Positions 46,938 to 58,100 of a stretch of DNA of 64,000 nucleotides are shown here, piece after piece. The DNA is from Calonectria ilicicola (Eukaryota > Ascomycota > Sordariomycetes > Hypocreales > Nectriaceae), in the NCBI GenBank assembly GCA_020809705.1, contig CP085827.1, positions 4,216,001 to 4,280,000 on the forward strand, given 5' to 3'. Below the pieces are notes generated by a model. It was not told the DNA's origin. It saw nothing but the letters and a program-made list of their open reading frames with translations, and did not search any database. How positions within the stretch are numbered: the stretch's first letter is position 1; the number at the start of each line of letters is the position of its first letter. The position numbers and the translations under genes were made by a program.

Positions 46938-48405
46938 GCTGGATTCTCTGGAGGATCTTTGTCTGTCAAATTCCGAACCTGGAGCAGTTTTCTATTACTC
47001 CGTTAAAATACACTTGGCATTGGAAACGCGACGCCGTCAACGAATGAACGAATCTTTCGACGTCCACAGAACTGTGCAACGCGCACCCACGGTTTCTATT
47101 GTCTGGCCGTCCTTTCTTCTATTTTCATTTATACTTTTTTGCTTTTGCCTACCCGTATACAGTTTGGAGTAAGGTATCTTTATTTTTACCTGTTTTGACG
47201 TTCCTTTCATGGATCGGCGTTTTGGGGCCCCTCGTGGCGAGACGGGATGGAGACGTGATGGATGGGTTGGGAACTTATGCGCGTAATGTGATTTGCGCAT
47301 GTCAATGTACTATAGTCAAGTGTGAAAGCCCAGAGTATGGGCCGATGAGGCAGAAGGAGTTGGCAGAGTCTAATGACGCGACGAGAGCGATGTGTGTATT
47401 AGGGCGGGTAGGGTCATCACAATAGGGGAGGGGGCGAGAACGGGAACGAGAAAGAGAAAAGAAAAAGAAGAAGAAGAAGAAGAAGAAGAAGAAGAAGAAG
47501 AAGAAGAAGAAGAAGAAGAAGAAGAAGAAGAAGAAGAAGAAGAAGAAGAAGAAGAAGAAGAAGAAGAAGAAGAAGAAGAAGAAGAAGAAGAAGAAGAAGA
47601 AGAAGAAGAAGAAGAAGAAGAAGAAGAAGAAGAAGAAGAAGAAGAAGAAGAAGAAGAAGAAGAAGAAGAAGAAGAAGAAGAAGAGAGACGGTCTGGAATT
47701 TTGTCCCTCGGAAAAGAGGGAAGGCGATACCCAAACAAATACATCCTGCGACGAGGGGAGGAGTCAAATATCTAGTATAGGCTGGAGAAGCGCTCGTCAA
47801 GCAGGCGGTCAGCTAGTAGAAATGGACTCGATTTCAAAAAGCATTGCGAGTTTGGTGCAGTTGTCATCATTTCATTTATACAATACTGTGATGTCTGTCC
47901 TCTACAGCCCATGCATACAAAACATACTACATGCATCCATACATGGGGAGATGGATAGACGTGCTGATTTAGGCAAGTCGTTGTCGACAGATAGACAACC
48001 TGTCCACTAACACCTGTCCTTCTCTCTTCGCTCTGTCTCTCTCCAAGAAGAATAATCACGACACAACAAGACAAGCTAATTTAATCAATAAAAATAAAAA
48101 TAAGGCCATTTTTTAAGATTGTTTAATTAGCTATATCAATTCTTATTATACCACTTATTCATTTATTTTTATCTTTGTCTTAATTTCCTGCCCCCTGGTC
48201 CTATAATGCCAGTTTATACTGTCTGTGCAACAGCTTCGCTCTCTCCGTGAGTCCTCCTCGTATCTTATCGCAGCTCGTGCGCCACCCCCACCAAAAAACC
48301 TCCAAATATTTCCATCGCCGACTGCCCCAACTAACCCTTGTCTCAGTCTCTTACATTGCGACCACACACTCCAACACTACACTACAACCCCTTGCACCCC
48401 CCGCC
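46938..48405. other. Intergenic region with a long AAG repeat and AT-rich promoter
   Basis: This spacer holds the 3' flank of the Clr5/Q-rich gene, the 219-base AAG repeat described separately, and an AT-rich stretch at about 48070-48175. A C-rich leader runs into the start at 48406. The open frames that cross the repeat on both strands are artefacts of its composition. Confidence 0.55.
47465..47683 (+). repeat. (AAG)73 uninterrupted trinucleotide repeat
   Basis: Seventy-three perfect AAG triplets occupy 219 bases, all purines on the plus strand. The tract begins 528 bases after the stop codon of the Clr5/Q-rich gene and ends about 720 bases before the next gene. It may lie in or near the 3' untranslated region. 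Long GAA/TTC tracts can form triplex DNA and are length-unstable in other organisms. The reported length may also reflect assembly limits. Confidence 0.97.
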
Positions 48406-49773
48406 ATGCTCCCAACACGGCTTCACGCCTTTCGGCGCCTACCGCCTCTCCGGCTAAATCGCCAGTATTCGTCCTCCACCCGCGTTATCAGAGGCACGGC
48501 ACATTCCACATCTGAGCTCCCCCAGTCCATCCTTCTAACACCCCGGTCCTTCTAGAAAACGACATCCTCTTCCTCCGGCAAAAGGGCACAAACGCACCGC
48601 GCTGGCACCTCACCGCGCCGCTCCGCCCAGATCAGCGCATCAGGCTGGGCTATGGCGCCTCTGTAAACGCCTCGGACCTAATTGGCCGCTCCCTGCTCGA
48701 CGTCGTGCCAGACTCGTCCGGTCGAGAGGTGGCTCTCCATGAGCCGTCCATGGCCACCTACATCATCAACAGCACGCGGTATGCCACGCCGGTGCGCAAC
48801 CCCCGTTCCCCAAACCCTCACCTCACCCTCGTCCTTCCCCAAACACAGGGCGCACCTCGTAACGACGAAGACCCCTGGCGCGGCTGACAGTTGCCAATTG
48901 CAGATCTACCCCCACGACGCAAACACCATTGTCTCCATGCTTGACCTGAACCTCGCACGCCCGGGAGAGGACGACGAGGACCCCAATGCGCCGCCCCTCG
49001 AGATATTCGAAGCTGGCACCGGCATGGGCAGCCTGACGCTGCACATTGCCCGCGCCCTGCACCCTGCGAACCCGCCCACCACCCCGGCCCTTCGCGATGC
49101 ACTCTGCACAGCCAACTACCAGCCGCACCAGTTCGGCCTGGACCTCTCTCCTGAGAACCAGGCCGCCTACGATGGCTACCGCAGCTCTCGCCGTGCCATC
49201 CTGCACACGCTCGACCGCAACCCCAAGCACTCGCGCGCCGCCCACAAGCTGATCCGCCAGTACCGTCGGGCCTTGTACTTCCCAACCATTGACTTTCACA
49301 TCGGGTCCATTGACGAGTACCTCTCCGACCGGCTCGCCCAGTCTGACAACGAGCCTTTCCTCTCGCACGCCATCCTCGACCTCCCGTCCGCCCACGAGAA
49401 TGCCCTCTCCGTAATCCAGGCCTTGAAACCAAACGGCCTCCTCATCCTCTTCAAGCCGTCCATCAGCCAGATTGGCGACTTCCAGGCATGGGTCAAACGC
49501 ACCAACCAGCCCGTCCGCCTCGAGAGGGTCGTCGAGCTGCCAGTCTCAACGACCGCCGATGGCACCCGTGACACTGGTGGCGGCCGGGATTGGGATGTCA
49601 AGACGGTCATCCCAAAGGCAGCCGACCCCAACGCTCAGCCAGTCCAGATTATGCGGCCCAGGGTTGGTGAGCGCATTGCCGGAGGCGGGTTTGTCGCCAT
49701 CCTGCGTCGATACCCCGTGTCGCAGACACCGTCTGAGGACCAGCCTGCCGAGGATGAATCGGCTGAATCGTAA
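48406..49773 (+). CDS. TRM61-like tRNA (adenine-58-N1) methyltransferase, probably mitochondrial; 5' end unresolved
   Basis: This enzyme would methylate N1 of adenine 58 in the T-loop of tRNA using S-adenosylmethionine. The strong part is 48546-48791 (VLLENDILFLRQKG to STRYATP) joined through a 112-base intron to 48904-49773. The latter starts IYPHDANTIVSMLDL and has the cofactor motif FEAGTGMGSLTLHIARAL, GLDLSPENQ, and HAILDLPSAHENALSVI followed by LKPNGLLILFKPS. The putative start at 48406 gives MLPTRLHAFRRLPPLRLNRQ, an Arg-rich segment typical of mitochondrial presequences. It is in a different reading frame from the next block and hits a stop at 48553-48555. No normal splice pair reconciles them. 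Either there is a frameshift between about 48490 and 48545, or the true first exon differs. Confidence is high for the family, low for the N-terminus. Confidence 0.8.
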
Positions 49774-50630
49774 AATCCTACCGAGGTTAACCAAGAAGAA
49801 CTCTGTGCCATTGCAAGAGATGGAAAATCTCTCACGGTGGCCAATGTTCTCTGTATTATACTGTAAGCTCTGTAAAAAAAAAAACGAAGCAATGGGATAA
49901 ATCACGACACTTCATAGACATTTAGACTACTGGTAGACACGTTGGGAACATCATCACAAATGACTCTCAAGTGAGGGAACAATCAAATGTCGCTTGCTAT
50001 TTGCTACCACTTCCCAAATCATCAATGGGTATCTTTTATGCGCATGCTAACGTATCCGTACCATCATTTTAATCGTTTTTCCCCGTCGTCGTGTCATGAT
50101 CGTAAATCCACTGCGCTGCTACTTTTAACCACCTCCTTCCTCGCTGCTCTCCATATCTTTTTTTATGGCAAAGGCTATCAACTCGTGCTCTCCTTGGAGC
50201 ATCCATTAAAATCAGACGGCTTATTCTTGCGTCTCAAAAAAAGCTTCCAGGCTTGTTAAATCAAAAAAACCAATACAACCGGTGACTGGTCCCTCCGCCC
50301 GGCGGCAAAAGAAGAGAAAAAATTGCAACAAAAAAATAACAAACATGATGTACCCTCTGAAAGGAAATATCAGGAGACTTGTGTGCGTTCATGTATTGGC
50401 CCAAGTCAAGGGCAGATAGTGACGCCAAATGTGTTGTGAAATCCAGTTCAGCGCTAAGAAATGAAGTGAAAATGGTATGCTGGGCTTGCGCCTCAATGTA
50501 TCTTCCAATCTTGAATGCTTCCGTATATATATGTGTATGTGTTTTGTGTTTTCTTGCCCTAAGTCAGGGCTTTTGCAATTGGGACATAATAAGAATATAA
50601 TGTAACAGCAGATGCCAAGGAAGGGTTTGC
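49774..50630. other. Convergent intergenic region
   Basis: This is 857 bases between two genes that point toward each other, so it should contain both 3' untranslated regions and polyadenylation sites. It is AT-rich with several A runs. No gene is supported. Confidence 0.5.
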
Positions 50631-53600
50631 TTAAAAGCTGGTGACGCGATCTGGGGCGCGAGCGCAGCAGACCATCAGCTTCAAGCTTGTTCCAAGTTCC
50701 TCGCATTCCGCGAGCAAGGCTCTGTCGTTCCAGATGCTCTTGCCAGATGGGTTCTCTGCCGCATTCTCGTAGCAGCGAGTGTACCACCACCGTCCAACAC
50801 GGCTGACCATTTTGGTGATGCCTTCATCAGCCAGGGGGCTGTTGTCGCTCATCATTTCAGCCAAACTGGGCTGCTCCTTCTTCTTCTTTTCTTGGTCTTT
50901 GGTCTTGCGGGCGCTGTTGGAGCGGGTTACTGAACTGGCTGCGGGCACACCAACCCGAGCAGCCTTGATGTTGGTAAACCCGACTTTGCCAAGAAGGCGA
51001 AGGATGAGATCAGCCGTCGAAGACAAGTTTGTATCGGACGTCTTCTCATTGATACGCTCCTTGAGTTGTCGGATTGCCCGGCGTCCTCGGTTGCCCATGT
51101 TGTTCAAATCAACATCCAGAATCGAAAGTTCAACGTAACCTCCAGGCTTGAGCACGCGGCGAGCCTCAGTGAGGATGCTGCGGTAGTGGGACTCTGGCGC
51201 CGCCACAGGGAACCGGAAGACTACAGACGTGAAACTCTGAGGAGCAAATGGGAACTTGTCCAGATGAGACACGTACTGGATCTGGTGGTGGTTGGGTGGG
51301 CTCAAGGGGAAGCTCGAGCTCTGAGAGTCCGCCGGCATAGGCGCCCGAGGAGACAGGTTGAAAAATGTGGCAGCCGGGTAAGTCTCCGCAGCATAGAAAG
51401 ACCAATCATCGTTTCCAAGGCCGTCAATGACGAGAATTGAGTGACGTTGGAGTGAGCCCTTGACAGGGACAAGTTCATGCCGAACATCACTAAAGAGCAC
51501 ATGGCCAAATGTAAGCCACTTACTGACCGTCATTGAGCCAACTCGCAAGTTGACCTGTGCGAGAGGAGAAACCTCATCCGAGGCTGTGCTGGAGCTTGAA
51601 TTTCTATCTCTTCGCGACGATCCGCTGCTTCGTCGTGACTCGTCAGCCTTTACCTGCTTGACCACCTCGATGCTTGTGCTTCTGCTGTGATGGCCAGAGG
51701 CCGGCTCAGGTGCTGCTAGCGAGAGGTCTGGGCTTGGGTGTGGTTGAAAAGCGGCCCGAATTCTCTCTGTCATGTCAGCGCTGTAGGTGCTAGAGCCAGT
51801 TGTAGCCCTCGAGTACGTAGAAGCTTTACGGTGGTCAAAGATAATCGTGGGTGATTCAAGAGTCTTTCCTTTGGCTAACTTTGACCCGTATGTCTCCAAA
51901 TGAAACGGGGTGCCCTTTGAGGATGATGCTGATGCAGGTGGCTTGGAATTCTCCTCGCCAAGCAAGTCATTGTATTCGTCCCAGACCTCATCTTCAGCAG
52001 GGGGGTCATCTGGTTCCGGGATTACAGCGGTAGCCTCTGCAAAGGAGAGTTTTCGAGAGCCACTTGAGCTTGAAGTGCAAATTGTCCCATCGGAATTTTT
52101 ACGGGGAGAAAATGCCAGAAATTCTCGTTCTCCAAGAGTCGGCTCCGGCGACATGTCTTGGGTTGAGTCGTGAGACGAAATGTTGGTCCCACTGCCAATA
52201 GTCGAGCCTTCCATGACCAGCTCTGGCACAGGCGTCGACGTGTTGGGGGGACTTGGGCCTTTTGCAATAGATTCCGTATCAATCACGTCAATGCTTTGAG
52301 GGGGTGCTTGCCAGCTTGCTCGAAAGGGTCGAGAAAAACTCTTGGGAGACAGATGATCAGAGCGAGCGCTGACAACCTTGGGGATCCTCCCAACTTGAGG
52401 TAATCGACTACGTCGGCCAGTAGTTTCATTGGTTGAAACTGGGGCAATGGAGGCAGCTGGGGCAATGGAGGCAGCTGGGGCAATGGGAGCAGCTGAGGGA
52501 ACTGGGACAGTTGAAGTAGCAACAGGCCGAGGAATCGACTGCTCGCGAGATGCCTGTCTCTTGTGGGAGATCCTACTAGCAACTTCTTTGCCCAGTTGTT
52601 CAAGATGCAAAGGGCGCATTGAAGCCTTGACAGGTTCAGGTTTCTGGACGATTTCTGGGGTGCCTCTGACACTCGGAGGCTTGTCGAATACTTCAGCCTG
52701 TCTCAGAACCTCTTGAACATCCATGGGCTCATTGTCCGATTGTTCTGAAGAGTCCATCATAGTATAGAATGCAACAGGCTTTTTCTCAACTACATTGACG
52801 GTGGCAGCGACAGGGTCGCCCTTCTTGGGGCTCTGGTTACTTTGGGACCGTGAAAAAATGTTCCACTTTCGAGGCGACCGCGATCGCTTCGTTAGCTTCT
52901 TAGGTGCAGGGTGGACTGGCTTAACATCTCGAGAAATCTCCCGTTGAAGCTCGAAATGGGATTCATCTGACATGACACTGGTATCAAAGCTTGTCATTGG
53001 GGAAGCAGTCGTACCAGAGGTGTTGATGGGCATAGGCAATCTCAGAGGATCATCGGGAGAGGATCGCAGGCGAGAAACAGAACGCCGAAAAGCGAGCGTT
53101 GGCTTCATTGAAACGCTTTCGGAGTCGCTGCTATCAGACGGTCGTCGATAACCAAAAGAAGGATGGGGAGTGCGCGACATTGGAGATGGCCACAGCGTGT
53201 TGCGCGAGCCTGGTAACGAGCTTGAAAGGGAATCTGAGCTTTTCTTCGGCTGGCCGTGGCTTTGACTCATGTTGCTCTCAGTTCGCAACAATTCCGTGCT
53301 AGTGTTGCGGTTTTCAATAACCTCTCCACCAGCAATGATGACTGGGTTGACACGTTCTGCAAGGAATGGATCATTGCTCGCAACGGTCTCCTGAGATGAC
53401 TGAGGGCCAGAATTCACTCGAGTCAAATTGCCGATGCTACTGCTTCGTCGACGGGCACCGCCGATGCGTCCGTAGCCCTCATGACCAGTGCCAGCAGCAG
53501 GGCCTTTGCGAGTAGTCTTTTTCTTTTCCTTGTCCTTCTTCTCTGTTTGAGTTGCATCATTCTTCTTTCGGCCAAAGAATGCAAAACGAGAAAAAGAGCT

Positions 53601-55163
53601 CGTAATGTGAGGGCTAGGTGTGCGTGTTGGACGAGATTGCTGGTTGCCAGTCGACTTCTTTGGCTCTACGCTCAAGTTTCGAGGCCGGGACGTTTCGCCG
53701 CTAATTGGAAGCCTTGAGGTTGACCCTGTCCTATGAGCTTCAGATAGCTGGCTGCCCGCTTTTGAGTGCGAGCTTGGAACAGCAGGCTCGCTCCCACGTC
53801 TCTCAACGGGCAGTGATTGTGTAGAGAGGTTGCTATGGATGATAGGCACAGGGTCAAAGAGCTGCGATTGCATGTCTGGAGTTCCATCCCGGCTAGGTCG
53901 AGATGGAGGTCCAAGATTCGGAGACAGGTGAGTTTGCGGAAGGTTCTGCTGTGCAGTTTTCTCCAGAGGCGGCGAGGCTATCAATGGTCGTGATGGCTTC
54001 CGAAGAACCTTGGGTAACGAATCGGTTCGACCATGTTCAAACTTTTGAGAAGACTTTCGCGGAGGAGGACTTGGTGGAGGTGGCGGCAGTCTCTTTGATT
54101 TGTTGCGCTTGATTGTCCTTTCGCTGTCACGTACTGTCGAGTTAGAGGAGGACGAAGTCAACGACTCCCTCACAGCCGCGAGACCATGAGGATCGGCAGT
54201 GATGGCATCGACTTCATTTGGGAAACTACCGGCCCTCCGCCTGGTGACTGGGGGTCTTGTTTGAGAGGGGCTGATCAGCCTAGGCTTGGCATTGTTTCGA
54301 GACGAGGAAACCAAACATGGGGATTGAGACGCAATGGATGTTGGCGTAGTGTCGCGACTGTAGGGCCCGGGGCCTGGGGATTCGGAGAATCTTGTCGAAG
54401 GGCTTCCACTAGTTCCGGAAAGGAGTAAACTCGCAGGGGTCAGAGGCGGTAAGTCGTGAGTTGCCAAGCGAAAAGGAATATCCAAGTTGGTTTCCGAGGA
54501 GTTGGATGGTCGTCGAACGTTGCGGTATCGGTCAAGCTCTGGGTAGATGACTGGGGATCTACCAACTCTGCTCAATTCGATCACTTCAGCAACTTCGGCG
54601 ACCTGGATCTCAGCTGGACTCTGGGTTAGACTCCTATCCAGATGTATACCAAAAGCCGGGTCCATGGAAGTTCGCGACCGCGACCGGGATGAAGACGAAC
54701 TTGTGCGAGGGGATTCAGTGTTTGGGCTGACAACACTGCCTGATAGTGACTTTTTTCTCCTCAGGACATTTGGGGCCGGCTTTGACGTAATATCGATGGA
54801 TCGCGTGGAAGCTGATGAGCCGGATCCGCCACGAGGCTTTGTCATTGAGCGATTGGAGGAGGATACTGAGCTATTCGAAGCCCACGATTGATCCTGGCGG
54901 CTAAGGGAAGGTCTTGCGAGTGGTTGAGAGGTAGAGGAGCGGCGGCTAGAAGGTTGAGGTACTCTGCTCGTTGATCGTGAAGAAATAGATGATGCCAAAG
55001 GCTTAGGAGGTGGTCTCGGTAGTTCGGAATCCTTTTTTTCTGTTTTAACAATGTTCAGCGGCCTCGGTTGGCTCGAAGCCATTGTTAAATCTCCTATCCG
55101 TCGAGTCCGGGTCCCTTCCAAGGATCTAGACGGAATGCCGGACCCCATCCTAATGGAATCCAT
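50631..55163 (-). CDS. Very large Ser/Pro-rich protein with C-terminal methyltransferase-like domain, 1510 aa, intronless
   Basis: The first 1200 or so residues are Ser, Pro, Arg and Thr-rich and mostly disordered, with proline runs (RLPPPPPSPPPRK), lysine-rich patches (KKDKEKKKTTRKG) and repeated RSxS motifs. From about residue 1210 the sequence becomes compact: WLTFGHVLFSDVRHEL, ILVIDGLGNDDWSFYAAETY, FAPQSFTSVVFRFPV, ARRVLKPGGYVELSI and GRWWYTRCYE. The order resembles a class I SAM-dependent methyltransferase (type 11-like), but the usual GxGxG loop is replaced by DGLGNDDW. Cofactor binding is therefore uncertain. The frame is open from 55259. I prefer the ATG at 55163 (MDSIRMGSGIPSR) because the 32 residues before it are unlike the rest. 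A perfect-looking 18-base triplication at 52441-52494 encodes the alternating APAASI units. Function unknown; a signalling or cytoskeletal scaffold is possible but unsupported. Confidence 0.85.
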   Translation of the reverse strand: MDSIRMGSGIPSRSLEGTRTRRIGDLTMASSQPRPLNIVKTEKKDSELPRPPPKPLASSISSRSTSRVPQPSSRRSSTSQPLARPSLSRQDQSWASNSSVSSSNRSMTKPRGGSGSSASTRSIDITSKPAPNVLRRKKSLSGSVVSPNTESPRTSSSSSRSRSRTSMDPAFGIHLDRSLTQSPAEIQVAEVAEVIELSRVGRSPVIYPELDRYRNVRRPSNSSETNLDIPFRLATHDLPPLTPASLLLSGTSGSPSTRFSESPGPGPYSRDTTPTSIASQSPCLVSSSRNNAKPRLISPSQTRPPVTRRRAGSFPNEVDAITADPHGLAAVRESLTSSSSNSTVRDSERTIKRNKSKRLPPPPPSPPPRKSSQKFEHGRTDSLPKVLRKPSRPLIASPPLEKTAQQNLPQTHLSPNLGPPSRPSRDGTPDMQSQLFDPVPIIHSNLSTQSLPVERRGSEPAVPSSHSKAGSQLSEAHRTGSTSRLPISGETSRPRNLSVEPKKSTGNQQSRPTRTPSPHITSSFSRFAFFGRKKNDATQTEKKDKEKKKTTRKGPAAGTGHEGYGRIGGARRRSSSIGNLTRVNSGPQSSQETVASNDPFLAERVNPVIIAGGEVIENRNTSTELLRTESNMSQSHGQPKKSSDSLSSSLPGSRNTLWPSPMSRTPHPSFGYRRPSDSSDSESVSMKPTLAFRRSVSRLRSSPDDPLRLPMPINTSGTTASPMTSFDTSVMSDESHFELQREISRDVKPVHPAPKKLTKRSRSPRKWNIFSRSQSNQSPKKGDPVAATVNVVEKKPVAFYTMMDSSEQSDNEPMDVQEVLRQAEVFDKPPSVRGTPEIVQKPEPVKASMRPLHLEQLGKEVASRISHKRQASREQSIPRPVATSTVPVPSAAPIAPAASIAPAASIAPVSTNETTGRRSRLPQVGRIPKVVSARSDHLSPKSFSRPFRASWQAPPQSIDVIDTESIAKGPSPPNTSTPVPELVMEGSTIGSGTNISSHDSTQDMSPEPTLGEREFLAFSPRKNSDGTICTSSSSGSRKLSFAEATAVIPEPDDPPAEDEVWDEYNDLLGEENSKPPASASSSKGTPFHLETYGSKLAKGKTLESPTIIFDHRKASTYSRATTGSSTYSADMTERIRAAFQPHPSPDLSLAAPEPASGHHSRSTSIEVVKQVKADESRRSSGSSRRDRNSSSSTASDEVSPLAQVNLRVGSMTVSKWLTFGHVLFSDVRHELVPVKGSLQRHSILVIDGLGNDDWSFYAAETYPAATFFNLSPRAPMPADSQSSSFPLSPPNHHQIQYVSHLDKFPFAPQSFTSVVFRFPVAAPESHYRSILTEARRVLKPGGYVELSILDVDLNNMGNRGRRAIRQLKERINEKTSDTNLSSTADLILRLLGKVGFTNIKAARVGVPAASSVTRSNSARKTKDQEKKKKEQPSLAEMMSDNSPLADEGITKMVSRVGRWWYTRCYENAAENPSGKSIWNDRALLAECEELGTSLKLMVCCARAPDRVTSF
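52441..52494 (-). repeat. Three 18-base tandem copies inside the methyltransferase-like gene
   Basis: The unit GGGGCAATGGAGGCAGCT occurs three times in a row on the plus strand, the third copy with slight changes. Because 18 is a multiple of three, copy-number change keeps the frame and adds or removes six residues (IAPAAS) in the disordered part of the protein. Confidence 0.92.
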
Positions 55164-58100
55164 TATATCCAACCTTGATTCAAGATCTTCTCCCAGAGCC
55201 CATGGTTCACAAAAAAGAGAACTGTTAAACAGCAGGGGGGATGCCAGGAAATTATACAAGAAAAATTAAGACGATATGCAACAGGTGAGAGAGAAAAAAA
55301 AAAGTCCCAAGGCGCAAGCGCTTGAATGGGGTGTGGTGAGGTTGTCCGTATTAGTGGGGGGGGTGATGTGCAAGGTGGTGGGCGACTGAAACCACTCCGC
55401 GGCTGTCAAGGATAAGCCTTCTAAAGAGGGCTAGATCCAAGATGAGTAGGGTGTGATGGGATGAGCCCGCGTCTAGATGAAGTAGTGTTGGCGCCGACGA
55501 GATGTGATGAATGTCGGAGCGGAATTCGGCCGGTGGGCTAGGTCAAGGACGAGAGCGGGGGGCGGGGTTGAGGAAATGTGAGATGTCAAGTCAACAGCAA
55601 AAGGAAAAGAAAGGAACGAGCAAACCAACAGTGGCGAGATGTCGTGGATATCAGAAGAAAGAAGAGAGAGATCTGACAGCAGGGAAGTTCCTACGGGAGA
55701 GACGGGGCCATAGTATTTAGGTGTGAGTGCTGCTGGTCTGGGCAGTCATGAGTGGACAACGCCGGGCGTACACCAGTACCAACACAACTGAGCCAAGGTA
55801 CTTGGGCCATGGGCCATGGCGAGCTACTCTGACTGTGGCGTCTGATCCTGGGCAGCCGGCATGATGCTGGGTGGCCAAGAGACCCTTGGAGGCGCTTGCA
55901 GACCCTGGGTGTGCACTGATGCAGCGTCGGCGTGCAGCGGCCGATCGACAGTCGACACCGGGGGTTGACTCACCCCTATGGGAAGCGGTGTCACAGTGGG
56001 ACAGTGGGACACTGCGCGAGACTCGACAGAGCCCTGGGCCGCTCTGCAAACTGCGCCGCATTGCTTCAACAACCTGCAGACCGCCCCGTCCTATGGGAGC
56101 CGGTCGGAGGTGGCTTGCGGCTGCCATTGGGCCCTCACCCCGGTGCGATTTTCACGCCTCGTGCTGGGAGCCGGAGCAGTGAGCCACTCGTCGGTCGTAG
56201 CGCCCGTTACGATTTAGCCCCCAGAGCAGTGGGAGGCGCTGGGGTGGGGCATCGCCCAGAGCATCATTGTTTTTGCCGACGAGGTTAATGGTTTGGCCGT
56301 TGCTCAGTGGGTCGTGAAGCCCTGGGGGGTCAACCAAAGCTAAATCCGGCACCATTAGGACGCCGCTGGACGCATCAGTGATTGGGATATCCAAAAAAGC
56401 CTGAGAGTGGAGGTGTCCGGAGCAGGAAGGGTGAGAAGGGGGAAGGGGGATTAGCTGCCATGGTTAGGTACGTGCAGCTGAGAGCGAAAATCCTGATCAT
56501 AGATTTGCTGCAACTGCAGGGGAGTCGAGAGAGGGGAGCCCAAAGAGGGAGGGGGTGGTGGTGTCCAGTCCAGTCCAATGTGTGCGGATTTTTGGCATCA
56601 GTCTTGGGCCAGTTGGTTGGTGTTGATGGCTTGCTGAATCGCTGCCAGCACGGATGAGGGGCAAAGTTGATGACAGTTCACAAGTGATTGAATGACAGAT
56701 TGATTATCTTTTGTCAGTTTTGACTTCGTCCAAACTCTGGCTGTCGTTGCTTTTCTCTCCACTCTTCAGGGACCATGCTTGCTCGCAAAGCCTAGCCGTT
56801 GCCGATGCCATGTGGATGAGTTGATGGAGGCTCGCTTCGACACTTTAGGAGTCTGCGGGTCTTGATGTCACCCACCACGCCTTGAAAAGCTGGTTGCCTT
56901 AATTGTTTGGTTCAGACGCTCCAACACCCCATCCCTCGGCGCGTCACGACCTCCAGCATTTTCAATGAGGTGTCGTCGGTGCCTCGTGCGCAATTCTGCA
57001 TGTCTAGGACATGCATACACAATGTCTCACTTCGTGCACTCCGACAGGCTCGGTTGATATGCATGTCTCACAACTTTTGGGTTCACAGATGCCCCAATCT
57101 CCAGCTGCCGAGGCTCAACGGAGATTGTGACGATCGTTGGCGTCAAGGACAGGATGACGGAATTTTTCTCTTTTGATGGACTCGGAAGATAGATTTCAGG
57201 ACAACCCCTCGCAGAGCAAGTACCGAAAGGGCGACACAGCACACGACCCCGGGTTGTCCCTCCTAACCCACAATTAAGGATAAATAAACCCAAGAAAAGG
57301 AATGGTCTAAAACAATAAAATGGCCACAAAACATAACAAAATCAATACAAAACAAAATAAAATAATTCCATCCTTCTCACCGGTGCTTCGTTCACCTTCT
57401 TTCTTTCGTTCGCTCTCAGGCTTCCTTCTTTTTTTTTTAATGTCTCACCCGACCGTCCCATGGGTTTTTCGCCACCAAATGGCATGTTGGTTAACTCAGC
57501 GAATGCCTGTCAACCAAGGCAAACCTGCAGATGCAACCCAAGTTCCTTCTTCTCCCGTACCCAACCCGGCCCCTCTCCCCCTTGCAACCGTAACCTGAGG
57601 CATGCACAAGGATCAACCAACACTCTTCTTCTCCAGTCCCTTTTCCCAAATGCCCAAAACTCAAATCCCAATTGTCTAAACCAGGTCCAAGGATAGCATG
57701 CACTCACTCATCGCTGGCTGCTTGATTTGTGGAGTGCCGGGAGCTTGGGTCAGGTCCCCCTGCGCCCCCCAGTTTGCACACCCTGCTCTCCAACTTGGAC
57801 GGGGCTATCTCCACCGCCATGCACACTGCGAGCTAGCCGGACTATTTGCAGCGCGGACAGCCCATAATAGCACATGATCCCCGGCTCTAACATGGGAGGC
57901 CGTTCGCGTCTATGCAACTCATCAAAGGAGGCCAGGCGAGCGCAAATTCGTCTCTGCATCTCTGTGGTGCAGAAACAGGGCACCAGCCATTGCCAACAAG
58001 TCCCAGCTGTTTGGGACAGCCCAAGGCCTTTCCACACAACCACGGTCCCAGTGAGACGGTTAGGAGGGTCTGTCTCACGGATCCTGGACCATGCTGTGAG

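Noticed and set aside
47370..47800. Frames with poly-Glu, poly-Ser and poly-Leu of about 75 residues
   Set aside because: They are the three readings of the AAG/CTT repeat on the two strands and have no flanking coding signal.
48682..48903. Apparent N-terminal extension of a 363-codon frame in the TRM61-like gene
   Set aside because: This stretch reads the upstream exon in the wrong frame and then the intron. The conserved sequence resumes at 48904 after a CAG acceptor.
51490..51523. Possible 34-base GT-AG intron in the methyltransferase-like gene
   Set aside because: It is too short for an intron here and removing it shifts the frame. The unspliced reading contains the conserved-looking WLTFGHVLFSDVRHEL.
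55161..55259. Upstream start at 55259 for the methyltransferase-like gene
   Set aside because: The extra 32 residues are hydrophobic and unlike the Ser/Pro-rich remainder. The ATG at 55163 is followed directly by family-like composition. The choice remains unproven.
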